64,000 nt of DNA, from contig OW804096.1 in the NCBI GenBank assembly GCA_942159475.1, forward strand, positions 43,895,744-43,959,743, given 5' to 3'. Below the pieces are notes generated by a model. The model was not told the origin of the DNA, did not search any database, and saw only the letters and a program-made list of their open reading frames with translations. Position numbers and translations under genes: made by a program. This DNA is from Sthenelais limicola. Lineage: Eukaryota > Annelida > Polychaeta > Phyllodocida > Sigalionidae. Below, piece after piece: positions 1 through 13,600 of the stretch. How positions within the stretch are numbered: position 1 is the first letter of the stretch; each line of letters begins with the position of its first letter.

Positions 1-3000
1 GGTTAAAATTCAAAATAGTCCCTCTCGAGGAAAGTAAATATACCGCACGTGCTTGTTAATTACTGTTTTTGAAAGTTGTAAAGATCTAAAGATATGAGCC
101 ACCTATAATTTCTACTGGTCATATTTGAATACTCTCGTTGCCCTCTTTTGCTATTCATCTGAACTTCACCGGCATTGTTAAAAGTACATTTGAGAACATC
201 TGTCTGAATTCCAAATGTCTTTAAAATACTATTGTGAATGCCTACTGGTGTCTAATTTGTTAGTCTAATGGGCCAGGTCCTCGCACCGAGGGGTATGCCT
301 GGACACTTGTCTGTTTGGTGAGGTCCCAGGGGCGCATCTTCCATTCCAAAGGACAAACTAAAATATACTTTTATCTTTTACATTTCGCTGCACTCTGCCA
401 ACTGGTTTCCACATTTAGGTTCCATTTGGGTCCATACAAATAAAGCCATTACGTGCTGGGGTCTTACTGAAAAGGGAAGAACCCCTGAAGCTTCATTCCG
501 TGTCTGCATTGTACACATCTTTTCCTGAACTATAGCGGACAAGAGGTCGAACATCAGCACCTCATAAACCCGTTGAAAGAGGTTGTACTAATCGCAATCC
601 TTGGGAAATGAAGCTTATGAAATAAAATTACTCGAGCCTATTCTTACGATGATCCTTTTTGCAAACCCTATGAATAGCCTACTATACCTTTTAGAATACC
701 GGTATGTCAATATATCCATAGCACACAGGTATTAAAGATTTTTTCCTTAATCTAAATACCACCTCACATTTTCAAATTCGCGAGTAAGTAGGTTTGCTTT
801 AAATGAATGAGATAGAGGTATATAACAAATATAACAAAAAAACTATTTTTGTGCAATGATATAAATGATGATGTGCTTTGGGTCTAAGGCTATGATTTTT
901 GGTTGAAATCCAGCTGTATACCAACGTCATTCAGATTTGTTCTTCCCGGTCGCTATCAGCAATAATTGATAGCATGTATGTCCATGGTGATGGAGCCGGG
1001 GATGGAGCTAAGATCATAGGTGCAATATTATCTGATAAAGAATAACATCTGTCCCATTGAGCTGCATTAATACACTGATAAATCCCTGCGGAAATACTCT
1101 ATATGGATGGTGTTATCTAAGAACCACTGGTCCCTCCAACAAGATGTGTCATAAAACCCAGAACATTTTGTTATTTAGTTATCATCTATTATTGTTTACA
1201 ATGTATGCATTCCTTATTCAATGACATGCAACGCACTAGGTTTCTATGGTTTTCCAATTTGTGTAAGTCCGTTAGGAAGAGAATACATTTTATACCCCTT
1301 CCAAATCCATAGTTTTTTAAATCTGTAGGGACAGTTGTCCCAATATTCCCTGCGAGTTTATAAATACTGAGTTTGAGAGAAAACAGGAGTTTAGTAGATG
1401 GGTTTATATTACTGATGCTAAATATTGTATGGCGTCTGGACTCGGTGTGTATACACATATAAAACAATTGACTGAAATTCTATATTTAATAATAGAAGTG
1501 AAAATAGTAACCTAATACAAATTTGAAAGTCGATCGATATCTATGAATAAATGATTTAATAAAAGGCACGAGGAAATAACTAGCGAAGTGAATGAAATGA
1601 TTAAGGGCCGGGTGCAAGTCTAGGGAAAAAAATGTCCCCAGAGCGTGTGCTGACTGCTAGGACTCCGGGGCAGTCTGGGTTCTGTCAGGCGCGGTCGATA
1701 GAGGGCGGCAGGAGCACCCTCCGTGGAGTCCTCAGGAACGTGGGGACATAACTTATGACCATTCTCAAACGCACCCAGTGGCAATGAACCTGCACATGCT
1801 CTCCGAAATAATTGGGGGTTCGAGATGAAATCTCTCTGTCGGGCCCGAAACAGTGGATTTTAATTAGCCTAGGATCCACAGTGGGATAATTGTGTATGTT
1901 GGTGTACTCAAGGACAACTTACAGGTGTAGAATTGGATATGTTTTAAGAACTGACTGCGCTTGGTGACGAACGCCAGAGATCCGGTTGAAGTACATAGTG
2001 GGCAACGGACGCGTGTCGATGCGTTCGTCTTGGGTAAGTTAGTCTTTAATTCGAACTGACATCTGTCCCAAGAGAGCATTAAGTTGAGGAAAAGTGAAGC
2101 TAGTCTTTCCTGCATGCAGAGTAACATTTCTTAGTTATCTCCGCTTCTATACTTGTAATGATCACATGGATTTGTCCGACGTATGTCACCACATTGGGGG
2201 CAGTCGTCGCGAACGACTCAAATTCAATCAGTTATCTTCAGTGAAATTCCTTTGATCAATTTTCATTGTCATTTCGATCAGGGTTTCGATAACATTAATC
2301 TCATTATATCTGTACTATTTCACTTGATCACCAACTTTACTACTGTCAAGAATGGTTATCATTCTCTAGTATACGAATACTGACAACCCCTTTAAGATTG
2401 TGAAACAACCGTTAATTCCCTCGATAATTATCAGGAAGGTCGCAGGTTCAACTGTTCTCGAGCCTACTTGTACTATGAAAATATGCCATCAATATAAATG
2501 CAGTGTATCATGTTCTAATAATATGCCAGGAAAGGAGATGAAGCGTGAGTCTTCTGGTCCCAGTAAACAGATCTTTGATTTCAAATTGTATGCGACCGCA
2601 ACGGGACAACGGCCTGTAGGAAGGGGAATGTGAGAGAGGAAGAGGCTAGAGATAGGAGCAGTTGTGGGATGGTAGAGGCAGCAGGGCGTCCGATATCCCA
2701 GGGAGAAGTGTAAACAGGCGACTTACACCGATACACTGAGTGTGGTCCTCTTTGTCAACCTGGTCTTCTTTTGGTCATTTATTCGTCTTGGCACACTGAC
2801 CATGAATATTTTATGGGAGCAGGTCCCATGCGACTAGAGTTTGCTCCTAAGATTGAAATGCCTAAGATGTAATGTCATTAGTAGCTATATAGTGGTGTGC
2901 AGGAATATAAAGCCATTTCGTTGAGCGTGGGTTGATTGACTGACTGATTTTGCAGCTGCAATTGTCTTATGATTAAAAACATCTTGCATAACAGTTAGGA

Positions 3001-6000
3001 GTAAGAAAAGAAGCTTTCGTATTATGAATTGAGGGGCCAGGGGCAACCCGTTGGCTTATTCCCCGGGCCCTAGGGGCAGTGCTATAGTATAGACGTAGGT
3101 CCCAGCTTGCTGGCATTTTTACATTGCAGTATGAATAAGGAATTCCATTACTTTATAATTACTATGTATTTGATTGATTATTTCATTTTATTTAATTCTT
3201 TATATAAAAAATAGTTTTAACTCGTGGAATCAATTCAATGCATTGCGAATGAATGAACCGGCAATGAACGTGAAAATGACGGTTAAAATAACAATTACGA
3301 GATTGATCAAAATTCTTTCAATAGATTGAGTGCTTTACCAATAGTGACAGTATTCGTTACTCGATCCGAGATTGAATTTTCCAGTGGAAATTGATTAAAT
3401 CTTCTTCACAAACTCCCTTGAGACCCAATGTTTTCTTGACGCTGTTTTCAGAAGAGAAAAGCCTCTAGGGTATAGGAACCTCGGAGGAAAGAGAAGAAAT
3501 TGGCTTTGCCAGACTACAAAGGCCATCTTCTGTGTGTTTTGTTGAATGTATAGATACCAACTGATGGAAAATATTGGGTCTGCGTAAGTTTATGTCGACA
3601 GGATCCTTGTTCGTCGGAGGCAGTTAACAAAGTACTTCGATTATGATCTTGGGCCTTGGGGGTTTAGATGCTAAACCTATGCACAAAAGACGCTTTATGC
3701 TTGTGGTTGAAAGTGTGCCTTCTCAAGATGTATTTACATCCCCTGAGCGAGGATATATCCCACAATTAAAAAAGATGTGAGAAAGAAAAAGTGAAGATGA
3801 TGTTTATGACAGTGAAGACTTACCCTCTCAAACAACAAAGTCAATTTGATAAGATTCAACGAATGATTTGCAGGTTTACTAAGAAAACATAATTACAGGT
3901 CCAGTGAAGATAATTTTTGTATTTAACAGTGAATTTTAATGTAATTCAATTTGTGAACATATTTTGGAGCTTTGCTATGCAAACCTTTTTACTCTGGCAT
4001 AATACCAACCACTGGACAATTTTTGTGTGTAGACAATCTTCCCTAAGAAAGCTTAAAATTGGTCATTGAGAGATTGCAGCGAAAAGGTCGTAAGATAGGG
4101 GTCTCAAATTGAGTGTATTAAGTGGTGGGATCTTCAGTGGCGTATACAAAGAAATCTGTGGTCCTAAGGAGGAGAAAAATGCCTGGGGGCAAGTACACCT
4201 CGAGTCCTGCTGCATCTGAGGCGATGTTTTATGTATAGTGGACACAGGGAGAAAAGGGCCATACTGCTCTCTCCAAACTCTGGGGGCAGTTCGTGCGTGA
4301 TTCCACCTATATCATGTGTTCTGCCTGGAGGCTCAAAGCACTTATAATGGTATACATCACGAAATGTGCTGAATGCATCAAGTGTTGATGTCAATAACAG
4401 GCATGTATGCTTCACCCCTATTGAAATCCCAGGGCCAGTGGTTGGCCATTGTCCCTCCCCTAGCTTATCATTCATTTGAAGCCCTTGGAAATGACCCTGA
4501 AATCTGTGCACTTGTAACCCCAGCATGGGTGATAAAATCGTTATCAGAAATGATGCATGCAAGCTGTGGATCAGAAATAATGTACTGCGAATCCGTGTGT
4601 CTTTCAGGGAGGTACATTTGAATTTAATAACCACCACTATCCGGAGGGAAAAGTGCAAACAAATTGCGGGAGAGTGCATACTTGTACCGAAGAAGGCCAT
4701 CATTTTATTTAGAAAGCAATGACACTAGAAATTGGTGATCAGAATGAATCTTACCCAGTACTCTATTATCAGTCTTTTAAGAATCTTCAGAAAATAATCT
4801 GATTTAGCGTTTTAAAAGATGCGGGATACCATGTGAAAGTACAGTCTTTAATAGCACTTAACCCAAGTATGTTTGCAGTTTGAAAGGATGAGTTATGTCT
4901 CTCAATCCTGCCCCCTTTTAACAGAAAAAAAACTCTGTTGTATCTTTAAGCTTAGAGTAAAAAGAAATTGTACAATTTTCACCAATGAATGAACCCAAAG
5001 AAAATAAACGTGATATGCTTTAATTGACAGACGTGTGTCAAGAGTAACTCCTAAACTTTGTTCTATAGCCTACAGAAAATAAATGGACCAAATGATATTA
5101 TATAGGGAAAGATGCCTCATCAATCAAAGAATACAAGTATCCCGATGAAGGGCGTGAAACCTGGTGATGGTCCGCCGGTTCCCCAAACCCTTGGGACCTC
5201 CTTGTGGCCATAGAAAAGAGCAAGCGATGAAAGCTTGCATGGGGTAGGGGGGGATGGCAGGGTTTTGATATACATGTTTAGCCTGACCCCTAAACGTCCA
5301 TGTCAGGTGTACTGAGCATAGTTTGCATGATGCACTAACCTCGACCCGCACACACCAATCCTTGAGAAAAATATCTTAGATATACAGATAAGAATCAGAT
5401 GAAAGCAAAATCTCCAAGAAGAAACCTTCATATTGTTCCTAATATAACGGTCCGGGATTCTTAAGATGAGATTATGAGCTCAGGCCGGGTAAGAATTACA
5501 GTGGGGCCAGCCAAGCAATGTTAATATAAACTGCATGAAAGGGGGGAAATATTTATATTCACAGCAGTGGATGTAATCTCAACATGGCTGCACGAGACGC
5601 AGAGGTCACGAAATGTAATTCCCCCTTACCTTGACCTTCGGTTGCCATGGCAACTGGTCAACCGTCATGGTACGGGAAGTTATTATCGATATTGGGGGAG
5701 GAAACTTAGATGGTTGGTACTGCAGTTAGCGAGAGCATTTCACACGTGGATGGAATTAAAAAAGAACTTGTCTTTTGGGAGGAAATGGATATGAAAGTGC
5801 TGTCAAAGCTGAAGGTTCATGCATCAGTTCAAATGTGTGATTGATAGAAAGGAAAACGATTTTGGAGCACTTGGAGGGTGAATCCCCGGTACAAAAACCA
5901 GGATGGTCCAGGAACAAAATTGTTTCGACGCAGATTAATGGTAGAAATGTTTAACATGTTTGACCTGTTCGCATTTCAACTTGAGTACTTGGGAGGTCTC

Positions 6001-6655
6001 ATTTTTAGATACCAAATTGACAGTAAATAATGAGGTATTACTCCAGAATAAGATAAATCATGATTGATTTGGTCCACAAGATATATTTTATCTAGCCCTT
6101 CCGTATACGGCTATTTCTAATTGTATTTTAGATCATCCCAATCTATGTTTATTATAGCAAAGGTAATCAGTGATGACCGTTAGGGGTTCCGCCTTAAACT
6201 GTTCTCTTTTATCAAAATTCTGAGTACTCTGAGATCTAAACGAGGCTAAAATCATGTGTTAATCCTAAAGGTAGCATGGATTAGAATAGATTATCCATCT
6301 CTACTGTATAGAAGGAAGGGATGCTTGTATTGGTTTGCAGGGATTAGAAGATCTTCGCCTTGGATTAACATGTCCTTGTCCACCTACTTGATAAAGGAGG
6401 TCAATTAAATCGGCGTCCACACGTGACCTTATTATTCTTGATAACAAAGTGAAGTGCTTGAAGTTGTTATCTTGTATCTGATATTCAGTACCATCATTAT
6501 ACCAGAAAATGGTCCTAATTGCTGGTTTCTTATCATAAAGATTAGTGATGAATCGATTTTATTCAGTCGGGAAAACAGGTAAAATAAAAGCATTGTATTC
6601 TCGTTGGTCAGTTGGTCTATAACAATTGTGTTCTTTGTGTTGGTAAAGTGACATA
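1..6655. other. Intergenic DNA, no gene seen
   Basis: No reading frame here looks like a protein. The longest open stretch, 179 codons on the - strand at 4164-4703, has no recognisable motif or domain-like pattern. I see no tRNA, rRNA or clear transposon end. Short AT-rich tracts and a G-rich patch near 3030-3100 are the only visible structure. Undetected regulatory elements or far-upstream untranslated exons are possible. Confidence 0.6.
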
Positions 6656-7600
6656 TTCAATTCAATTCAAGACATTTTTTATTTGCAATTAGCGTCGGTT
6701 ACAAAAAGGAGGTCCCAGTTTTTGAAACCTCGGTTCCAAGTCTTCCTGTGGGTTCCTGGGTTGGTGGTTTCCAAAACAAGCTTACAATAAGATATTATGA
6801 TATAAATTTCATGGCTATGTTTCTATTATCTACTTGACTAGTTTAGTTGGACATTAAATGCCACAACTGGCTAAAAGTAAGTTGTAATAACTGGCTAAGT
6901 TGTACTAACTAGAGCATACAGTAAAATCAGGGTAAGATAATAACAGTGCAATCAAACAATAGTTGGTGATCTGTATAGTCGGTCCAGACCAGGAAGAATT
7001 TTACAGAAACAACAATAAAAGTACATATAATAAAATACAATACAATACAATATCATAGCGATTCAACATAAGATCTGTAACAGATCATGAGGTAGGTATA
7101 GTAACATATTGACATACACATACAGAGTTTAGTATAATGGTAGGGGGTGTTCTTATAATATTTCAATTTCATTTATGCAGGTGTGAATAATTTTGCTAAA
7201 GGTTTTCCGGTCTTGTACTTGGTGAGCAGCAGTTTCAAGCGAATTCCAATATTTAGCCGCTTTATAAATAAAAGAGTTTAGAATTTTTGCAGATTTTGGC
7301 TGTAGTAATTTTAAATTACGTCTGCCTTTGGCATGACTCCTGGTTGAAATTTTTCTGTTATCTAAATTGGATTCATCTGTAGCCATGAAGTGGCTTAGAT
7401 TAATTATATGTTTTTGTCTCCTTTTGTTTAAGTGTAGTAAGTTCAGGTCTAAATGTTCTTGATCTACATTTGTGTACTTGGTTTTTCCAAAAATGATTCG
7501 AAGTGCCGAATTTTGTAAGGACTGGAGCTTACCAAGTAGTGTTTTTGGTCCGGAATCATACAAATAGTCACCAAAATCGAAGTTCAACAACTTTCTCGAA
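6656..7600 (-). mobile_element. 5'-truncated LINE (non-LTR retrotransposon) 3' end
   Basis: The - strand frame at 7590-7153 encodes about 145 aa typical of the region after the reverse transcriptase core of CR1/L2/Jockey-type LINEs. It reads LNFGDY-like at the start, then LQNSALRIIFG, and ends with YKAAKYWNSLE. The frame ends in a stop at 7153, followed by about 500 bp of 3' untranslated sequence. The copy finishes at about 6656 in a short TTGAA-type tandem tail, and the same tail occurs at 59552-59640. The 5' part with the catalytic reverse transcriptase and endonuclease is missing, as is usual for dead-on-arrival LINE copies. Clade assignment beyond non-LTR is uncertain. Confidence 0.8.
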
Positions 7601-10600
7601 CAATTAGAATTTGGGTTTAATTTTGATTTTACTTTATATTCCAGTTATGGTTGTGGAAGCGAAACTAAGCTCTAACCAAGAACATCGCATCTTTGGAGCA
7701 TTGTATCAGATTCACGGATATTTGCACATGAGGTGAAATAGGAGACTGTGTAGGCTTTCACAAGTAGCCTTGTACCTGTCTTGATCTTTTGTCGCTTATC
7801 CTCTTATACCTTTAGCTTGGCCTCCTTGTTTACATAAATTTTATTTGGAATTTTCGTCGGAGGTCCCTTAAAATAATTCGTGGACAAAGCCCGCTGGTGG
7901 TATATAGTAGATCCGTGAGAAGCTTTGCTATGTACCTACTTAGAGTAAACTTTTATCTAAGGTGCCTGTTAATACTGCCTTTTACTATCTACATTCCTTC
8001 AGACCTTCTTGTTGTTATGTATTAGGTGATAGGGGAGGGAAACTGCTTCTTGTGTCTTTCTCATTCATTCACCCATCCATCCATTGTATATAAGAGGCAA
8101 TGTAGACAGAGGGAAGAAAGGGCCCTTATTTCTCCGGTTTCTCCCTTCTTATTCAGTGGGAAAGTGGCTTGATCTCCACTTTTCAAAAGTCACTTGAGAT
8201 TTTCATTCTGGCGACTATTCAAGTGAGGCTAATGTTATCTGGGTCCAGAGGTCTTCCGTTGACTCTCGATAAAACCTGAGAGCTGAGATAAAACAATGTC
8301 AGGGGCGTTCGTCAAAAGCTGCACTCGAGGGCATAGTTTTAGCCCCCAGCCTACAGAGTAGTCTCTCGCCCCTGGCACTGGACAGGTGGCTACAGCCAGT
8401 ATCTCAGACATCAGTGATCAGCACAGGAAGGCGACACAAGACATCCTCTGATTCTCTCTATAATTGAAGGGGACGAACGCCACAAGATAAGGAAGAAGTA
8501 TTCTCCTGCATAAGTTATAACTGAGCGAAAGTTTTTTTCCACTGAGATTTTGAACGTTGGGAATTTATCATAATATGTGAAATCTGTCTGGTAGGAGGTA
8601 CACAACAGAATTGCTGAAAATACAGCCGTGATTTCTGTCAATACCAGATGTCTTTTCTCCCTTCTATCTCATATTGGAGGTATTATTTTGTTCTCCAATT
8701 GTATTTAGTTGTAATTTGAAGGGGAAATAGGGGTAAATTACCATTTAATCATATTAACTTCAATGAAGGTTGATTACATTCAATTGAAGATAATTTTGAC
8801 TTCAGAAACACAATGCATAGTAACCTTCTCTGGTTTTATAGTTCTAAGGTTACAGCACACTTTTCTCACACATGCTACCCACCGTTCCTCATGGACAGCT
8901 TCACAATCTATGAGCATCACGGTGTAAGGTCGCAGTGAATAGATGCAATAAAACACATGCTAACAAAAACAATATATTTTTATGTTTTACCAATTACTTA
9001 GATAAGTTTGTTCTCGGAGATCAAAGGCGCTAAGTTAATTAAGAATGGAAATTAAGCCTCGCTAATTGCACCATGGCGAGAATTAGCATTTTCTAAGAGT
9101 GGGAGACTGCAAAAGGCCCACATCGCGCGTCGGCTGCTTGGCCATTCTCTTGATTTCATTGTGCGTGCATACCTTCGGTGTGTGCACTTGCATCAATTAT
9201 TGCTGAAACAATTCTGACCCTTGGAGAACGAGTCTTTGTAATTGCCTCTTTAGTCTTTCTGATTAAGGCTAGGAAAACATTGCATTGTTTCGATACTTTG
9301 CAGTTCTGATTGTAATTGTTGTTTCTGCCATTTCCACCGTAACGGCCATATTTTCAAGTGTCTTGGAAATTGGGGAAAACGAGTTTTGGGGTTTAATACA
9401 ATTTTGACTGAATGGAATATAATATTATGTTCAAAGATTAATTCATTTGTACCCTCCTCGGTTGCATGACTTGGATGACCTGCGTCCCATTGATGAGGGC
9501 GTGAACCAAAATTGCATGTTTGTTGCTCTTTCATGCACCTGTCGTAATTAATAGCTATACCCTTGCCTTTAGGCGGTGAATTATGGCCTATGACAAGTTT
9601 TCATACTCAGAAGAATGGCTCCTATGTTTAGTAGAAGACTTGTCTTCTGTCTAATACTGATGCTGTACATGGTTCACGGACATGAATGGAAATATAATCT
9701 AAATTGGAAAATCACTACTACACATAGTAAAACCCTCTTCATATATAATATCCCTTCGTGACAATTATCATTTCCTATGCAACCGTCGGATCTACAGTTC
9801 TATCGGGCAGATAAGTATACAAACAAGGGTACCCATCTGAACAATGACCCTCTCTGTTTTCTTCTCCCAGGTGAAGCGCAGTTTGGAGCAAGGGGAATTA
9901 TAAAATTACTTTGAGGTTTAGAAGGTCAAAACGGTGACCAGCTCGATAAAATATATCCAGCGAGAAGGTCGAGAGGTCGCAATTTTCACCCGAAGCTCAG
10001 TGGCAATTATGACAAGTTTTTCCAAGTTCACTTGAAAGACACCGAATCTTTTCTCCCTACACCAAAAAGAGGGAGGCCAGGGAAAGGGCAACAGTAATAA
10101 CTGAGATTTTCACCTAGCGTCGAGATGTAAACTACGTGGGCAATTTCTTTCGAATATTGTCACTCGTCCAGTGGTTACAGACATTTAGAAAAATCCAATT
10201 ATTTTAACTGACAGATCTTATTTATATGCCATGCCGCATGTTGTGTGTGATATACGAGTTACTATACACTTCGCAAGGCTCTTGAACACACTACTCAAAA
10301 CCCCTTTATGTTTAACAATACATGAATACAGGAGTGTCCCTTCTCCCCATGCATGGTTGAGAATGGCTATTCCTTGTGTATTGGGTTTGGGAAATATTAG
10401 GGGTACCATGTATGTTAGCGTTCCATGCTTGTACAACATGTCAATTTGTCTCAGGATCCTTGTACTCGCTATATCTGTGGCAGGTGTGTTTGTTATCTTG
10501 CATATCTATGTATGGCTCTCATTATTTATCATTTGCCACCTCCCCGGAGACAGTTTCGTCCTGCCAGACTGTAAACAAATCATGCCGATCCTAACGGACC

Positions 10601-13600
10601 CATTCCAGTCGGTGGAGGTACAGGAGGATCGCTTACTCATTTACTACAGGAAGTTCTGACCAATGATGTCCATTGCAAACAGTTGTCATCCCCTGTTCTG
10701 GTCTCTAAAAAGCATTTCTGTTTTTTTCTCATATTTTTCACGTCGCACGCTGTGTGGTTTGAATGAGTGTAGTAAAATGACCTGGTTCGTTTTGGAAGCT
10801 ATTTTTAATCTTTATAAAATTATGTATAGAATTCTCCAGATGGGGTGCCTGCAAGTTGTCTTAAGATGTGAAGCGAACCATTCACAGGTCAAATGACCTT
10901 TAGAAATCTCTTAAAGGGACCCCTGCTTAGATATCCAATACAGTTCAAGGCATCTTACATTTCATTCTTCCCTGGTGTTCCCTCATATTTACAGCCCCAA
11001 AAGGGTCATATGCAGAGGTTATATATTAATGTCAACAACATATCGACTTTTCTGATATCAGATACCAGACCTTATGAAGTAAATCACCTTTGTGATCTTC
11101 TCTAAAAGATCTTTTTATGTTCAAAGTGCATCACCAAAAGCTGGTTTCATTCAACTTGGGTTACTTCAATCTTTAAGAACGTTTGAAGTTCCCGCCGTTG
11201 CGAACTGCGTCTGTGCTGCGCTCAGGATATGTTATTCGATGTACTTGAGTGGTTTCAAGACATTTGCTGACTTGAATTGCTGTCGGTTAAATCCTTGAGT
11301 CAATAAAGGGAGACGGAGAAAGAATTATTTTCCCTAGTTTAGGGATTACCTGGAAATCCCATAGGATTGGATGGGTGTATACCTAACCGTTGCTTAGGTG
11401 ATCCTCTCGATGGTCTCTGGTTCTTAAATTACTACTTGGGCTTTCTATGAGGGAAAGGTGATTGACATTTATTTGGGTTTCTTCTTCAAGTTCTTGGTGA
11501 CTAAAACTATAAGTGCATTTTGTCCTAAGACATCCTGTCGTGAGACAATACACAGAATGCCTGAAGTATTTCCGAACTAGAAAGAGGCATTCAGAGGCAA
11601 AAAGATAAGCCCGTCATTTGTTGTCTATTATGCAAATTTGAGTACCTTCATTTGCATTTCCTGAAGAGATCGCAGCGTTGACAACATTTAGGGCTGTGTC
11701 CATATACAAGGCAACCCCTTCATTTCCACAAATTAAATCAGGAGGCCAGGGTCGGCAATCATTGCATCCTAAATGCAGGGATCGTGCGGTGGGTTTTGAA
11801 TTCCTCCTTTAATGTTGGCCTAATACTCTTGGGCGTGTTTGAGTGTTACAAACGTTCAATTACAAATAGAGAAAATGACCGTCCCCGATAGCCCAACCAC
11901 CCATCATCACATGATGTAGGTTGGCAATCAACAATTTAAATTTGCCAAAGGGCATGCGATTACCGGACCGATACCTTGATATTAAAGGTATACAAAGACA
12001 AGTTGCTTTTTGAGGTATGTAAAAATGACCTAAGCCCCTAGGCCCCCGTATCAGATTGCATCCACACAACCTGGGTGGCTGACCCTGAAATGTATCTTCT
12101 TTCTGTCTTTGATTATTTACACTAAATCTTAATTACCCGAGTTTGAATTTTGTAAGGGGAAAAAATGACTTCCTGAACCCCTGCGACCACTGTCATTATG
12201 ATGTACAGGTTTTCGCTTGGATGGACAACCACCCATTTAAATATCGACTTAGATTTAAATTTAAATTATTTTGAATATTAGAGGTTTGGTATATGTCGCT
12301 TGGAGTTTAGATTTGTAATAAGTTAAAGACACATTTTCCTGTATCTTACACATTGTAACCTGCTATGGTTGTTTCGTCATTGTGTTTCTAGTCAGTAGTG
12401 GGGATTTATGTTGTAATGCCGAACATAGGTTTAAACCATCCATCTATCGTTTATGGGGGAATCTCTATCAGGATCTGTTTATTTTCCCATTATTGTGTAC
12501 ATTGTATCGAGTTTACTTCACACAGTCTCATTATAACGCCCGATGTTTCACCATCAACAGGCTCTGCCAGCCACTCCCCTCCAGGTCCGTTTGTTGGCCC
12601 AGCTGTAACCGTCGTCCTGCATTATGTAATATTAACACCTCATTAGGTAGGTTTGAATCAGTAGCGGCACAGTGTAAACTGGTGCTATTCAGTCTCGCCT
12701 GTCACTGGTGTATTAATGACTCATACATCTGATAAATAGCAGCTATACCAAAGATAGAGAATCTTTGGCTATACTCTACCTGATATCTTAGAGAATATCA
12801 AGTTCAATATTTGGGGTACTCGTAAAAGGGTCCTTGTCTAAGTACTTAGGAATTTCGCTAATTAGGGATGTAGATTCGAGTGAGTTGTAATATATATCTA
12901 GCTTCCACTTCCTACTGTCAGAGTAGACATGTCTGGTTATTGCGTTCTCTGTTGCGTCTAAATCGATGGATTATAAATTTGATGTAATGTAAAGAGCGGG
13001 ATTTTTAAAATTTGGCCTGATTTACATTGTTTCGCGAAAGAATCGAATATTGTGTGGTTACATACTGGATTGTTAACAAAGATGATACTTTTTTGTAAAC
13101 CTGAAAGCTGTCTAGGCTTTGAGTAGACAGTCCGGGGAGTGAGCCAGATTACAGAGATAAGAATGGTATGGCAGTGATTGATCCTAATGGCATTGTGCGG
13201 TTTGGAGCGAGAGGCTTTCCCTCAGTTTGAAGGGACTGTCTCAACTCTGAGCCTAGACTGAAAACAGTTTTTCACCATCCCAAACGTCTTACTGGCAAAA
13301 TATAAAAGGATTTGTTCTGGGGTGGGGATTAGCGAAAGATTTCAAAGCCCAGTTATTATTGCTAGCTCCTGTGGAGCTTAGGGTGTGATTTAGACACGAC
13401 TTAGTCCAACTGTTTGTGGGGTATCATTATTACATGCCATTGTTTATGTTCTACCCCCAACCAGTTATCCCATGTCACCCCCATGGATTTAACTAGCATG
13501 TAAGAGAAACATTACACCTCGAAACATGGTGCAACCGATGCATTTCAATCCTAGAATGTCTTACTTGGCATTATTGGCCTTCTGTCCCCTGAGGTGTATT

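Noticed and set aside
4164..4703. 179-codon open frame on the - strand
   Set aside because: No domain-like pattern, overlapping open frames on the other strand, and no splice context; looks like chance.
10231..10659. 142-codon frame on the + strand with a hydrophobic middle
   Set aside because: A possible membrane segment but no family resemblance, and no neighbouring exons or promoter signals; composition matches surrounding AT-rich DNA.
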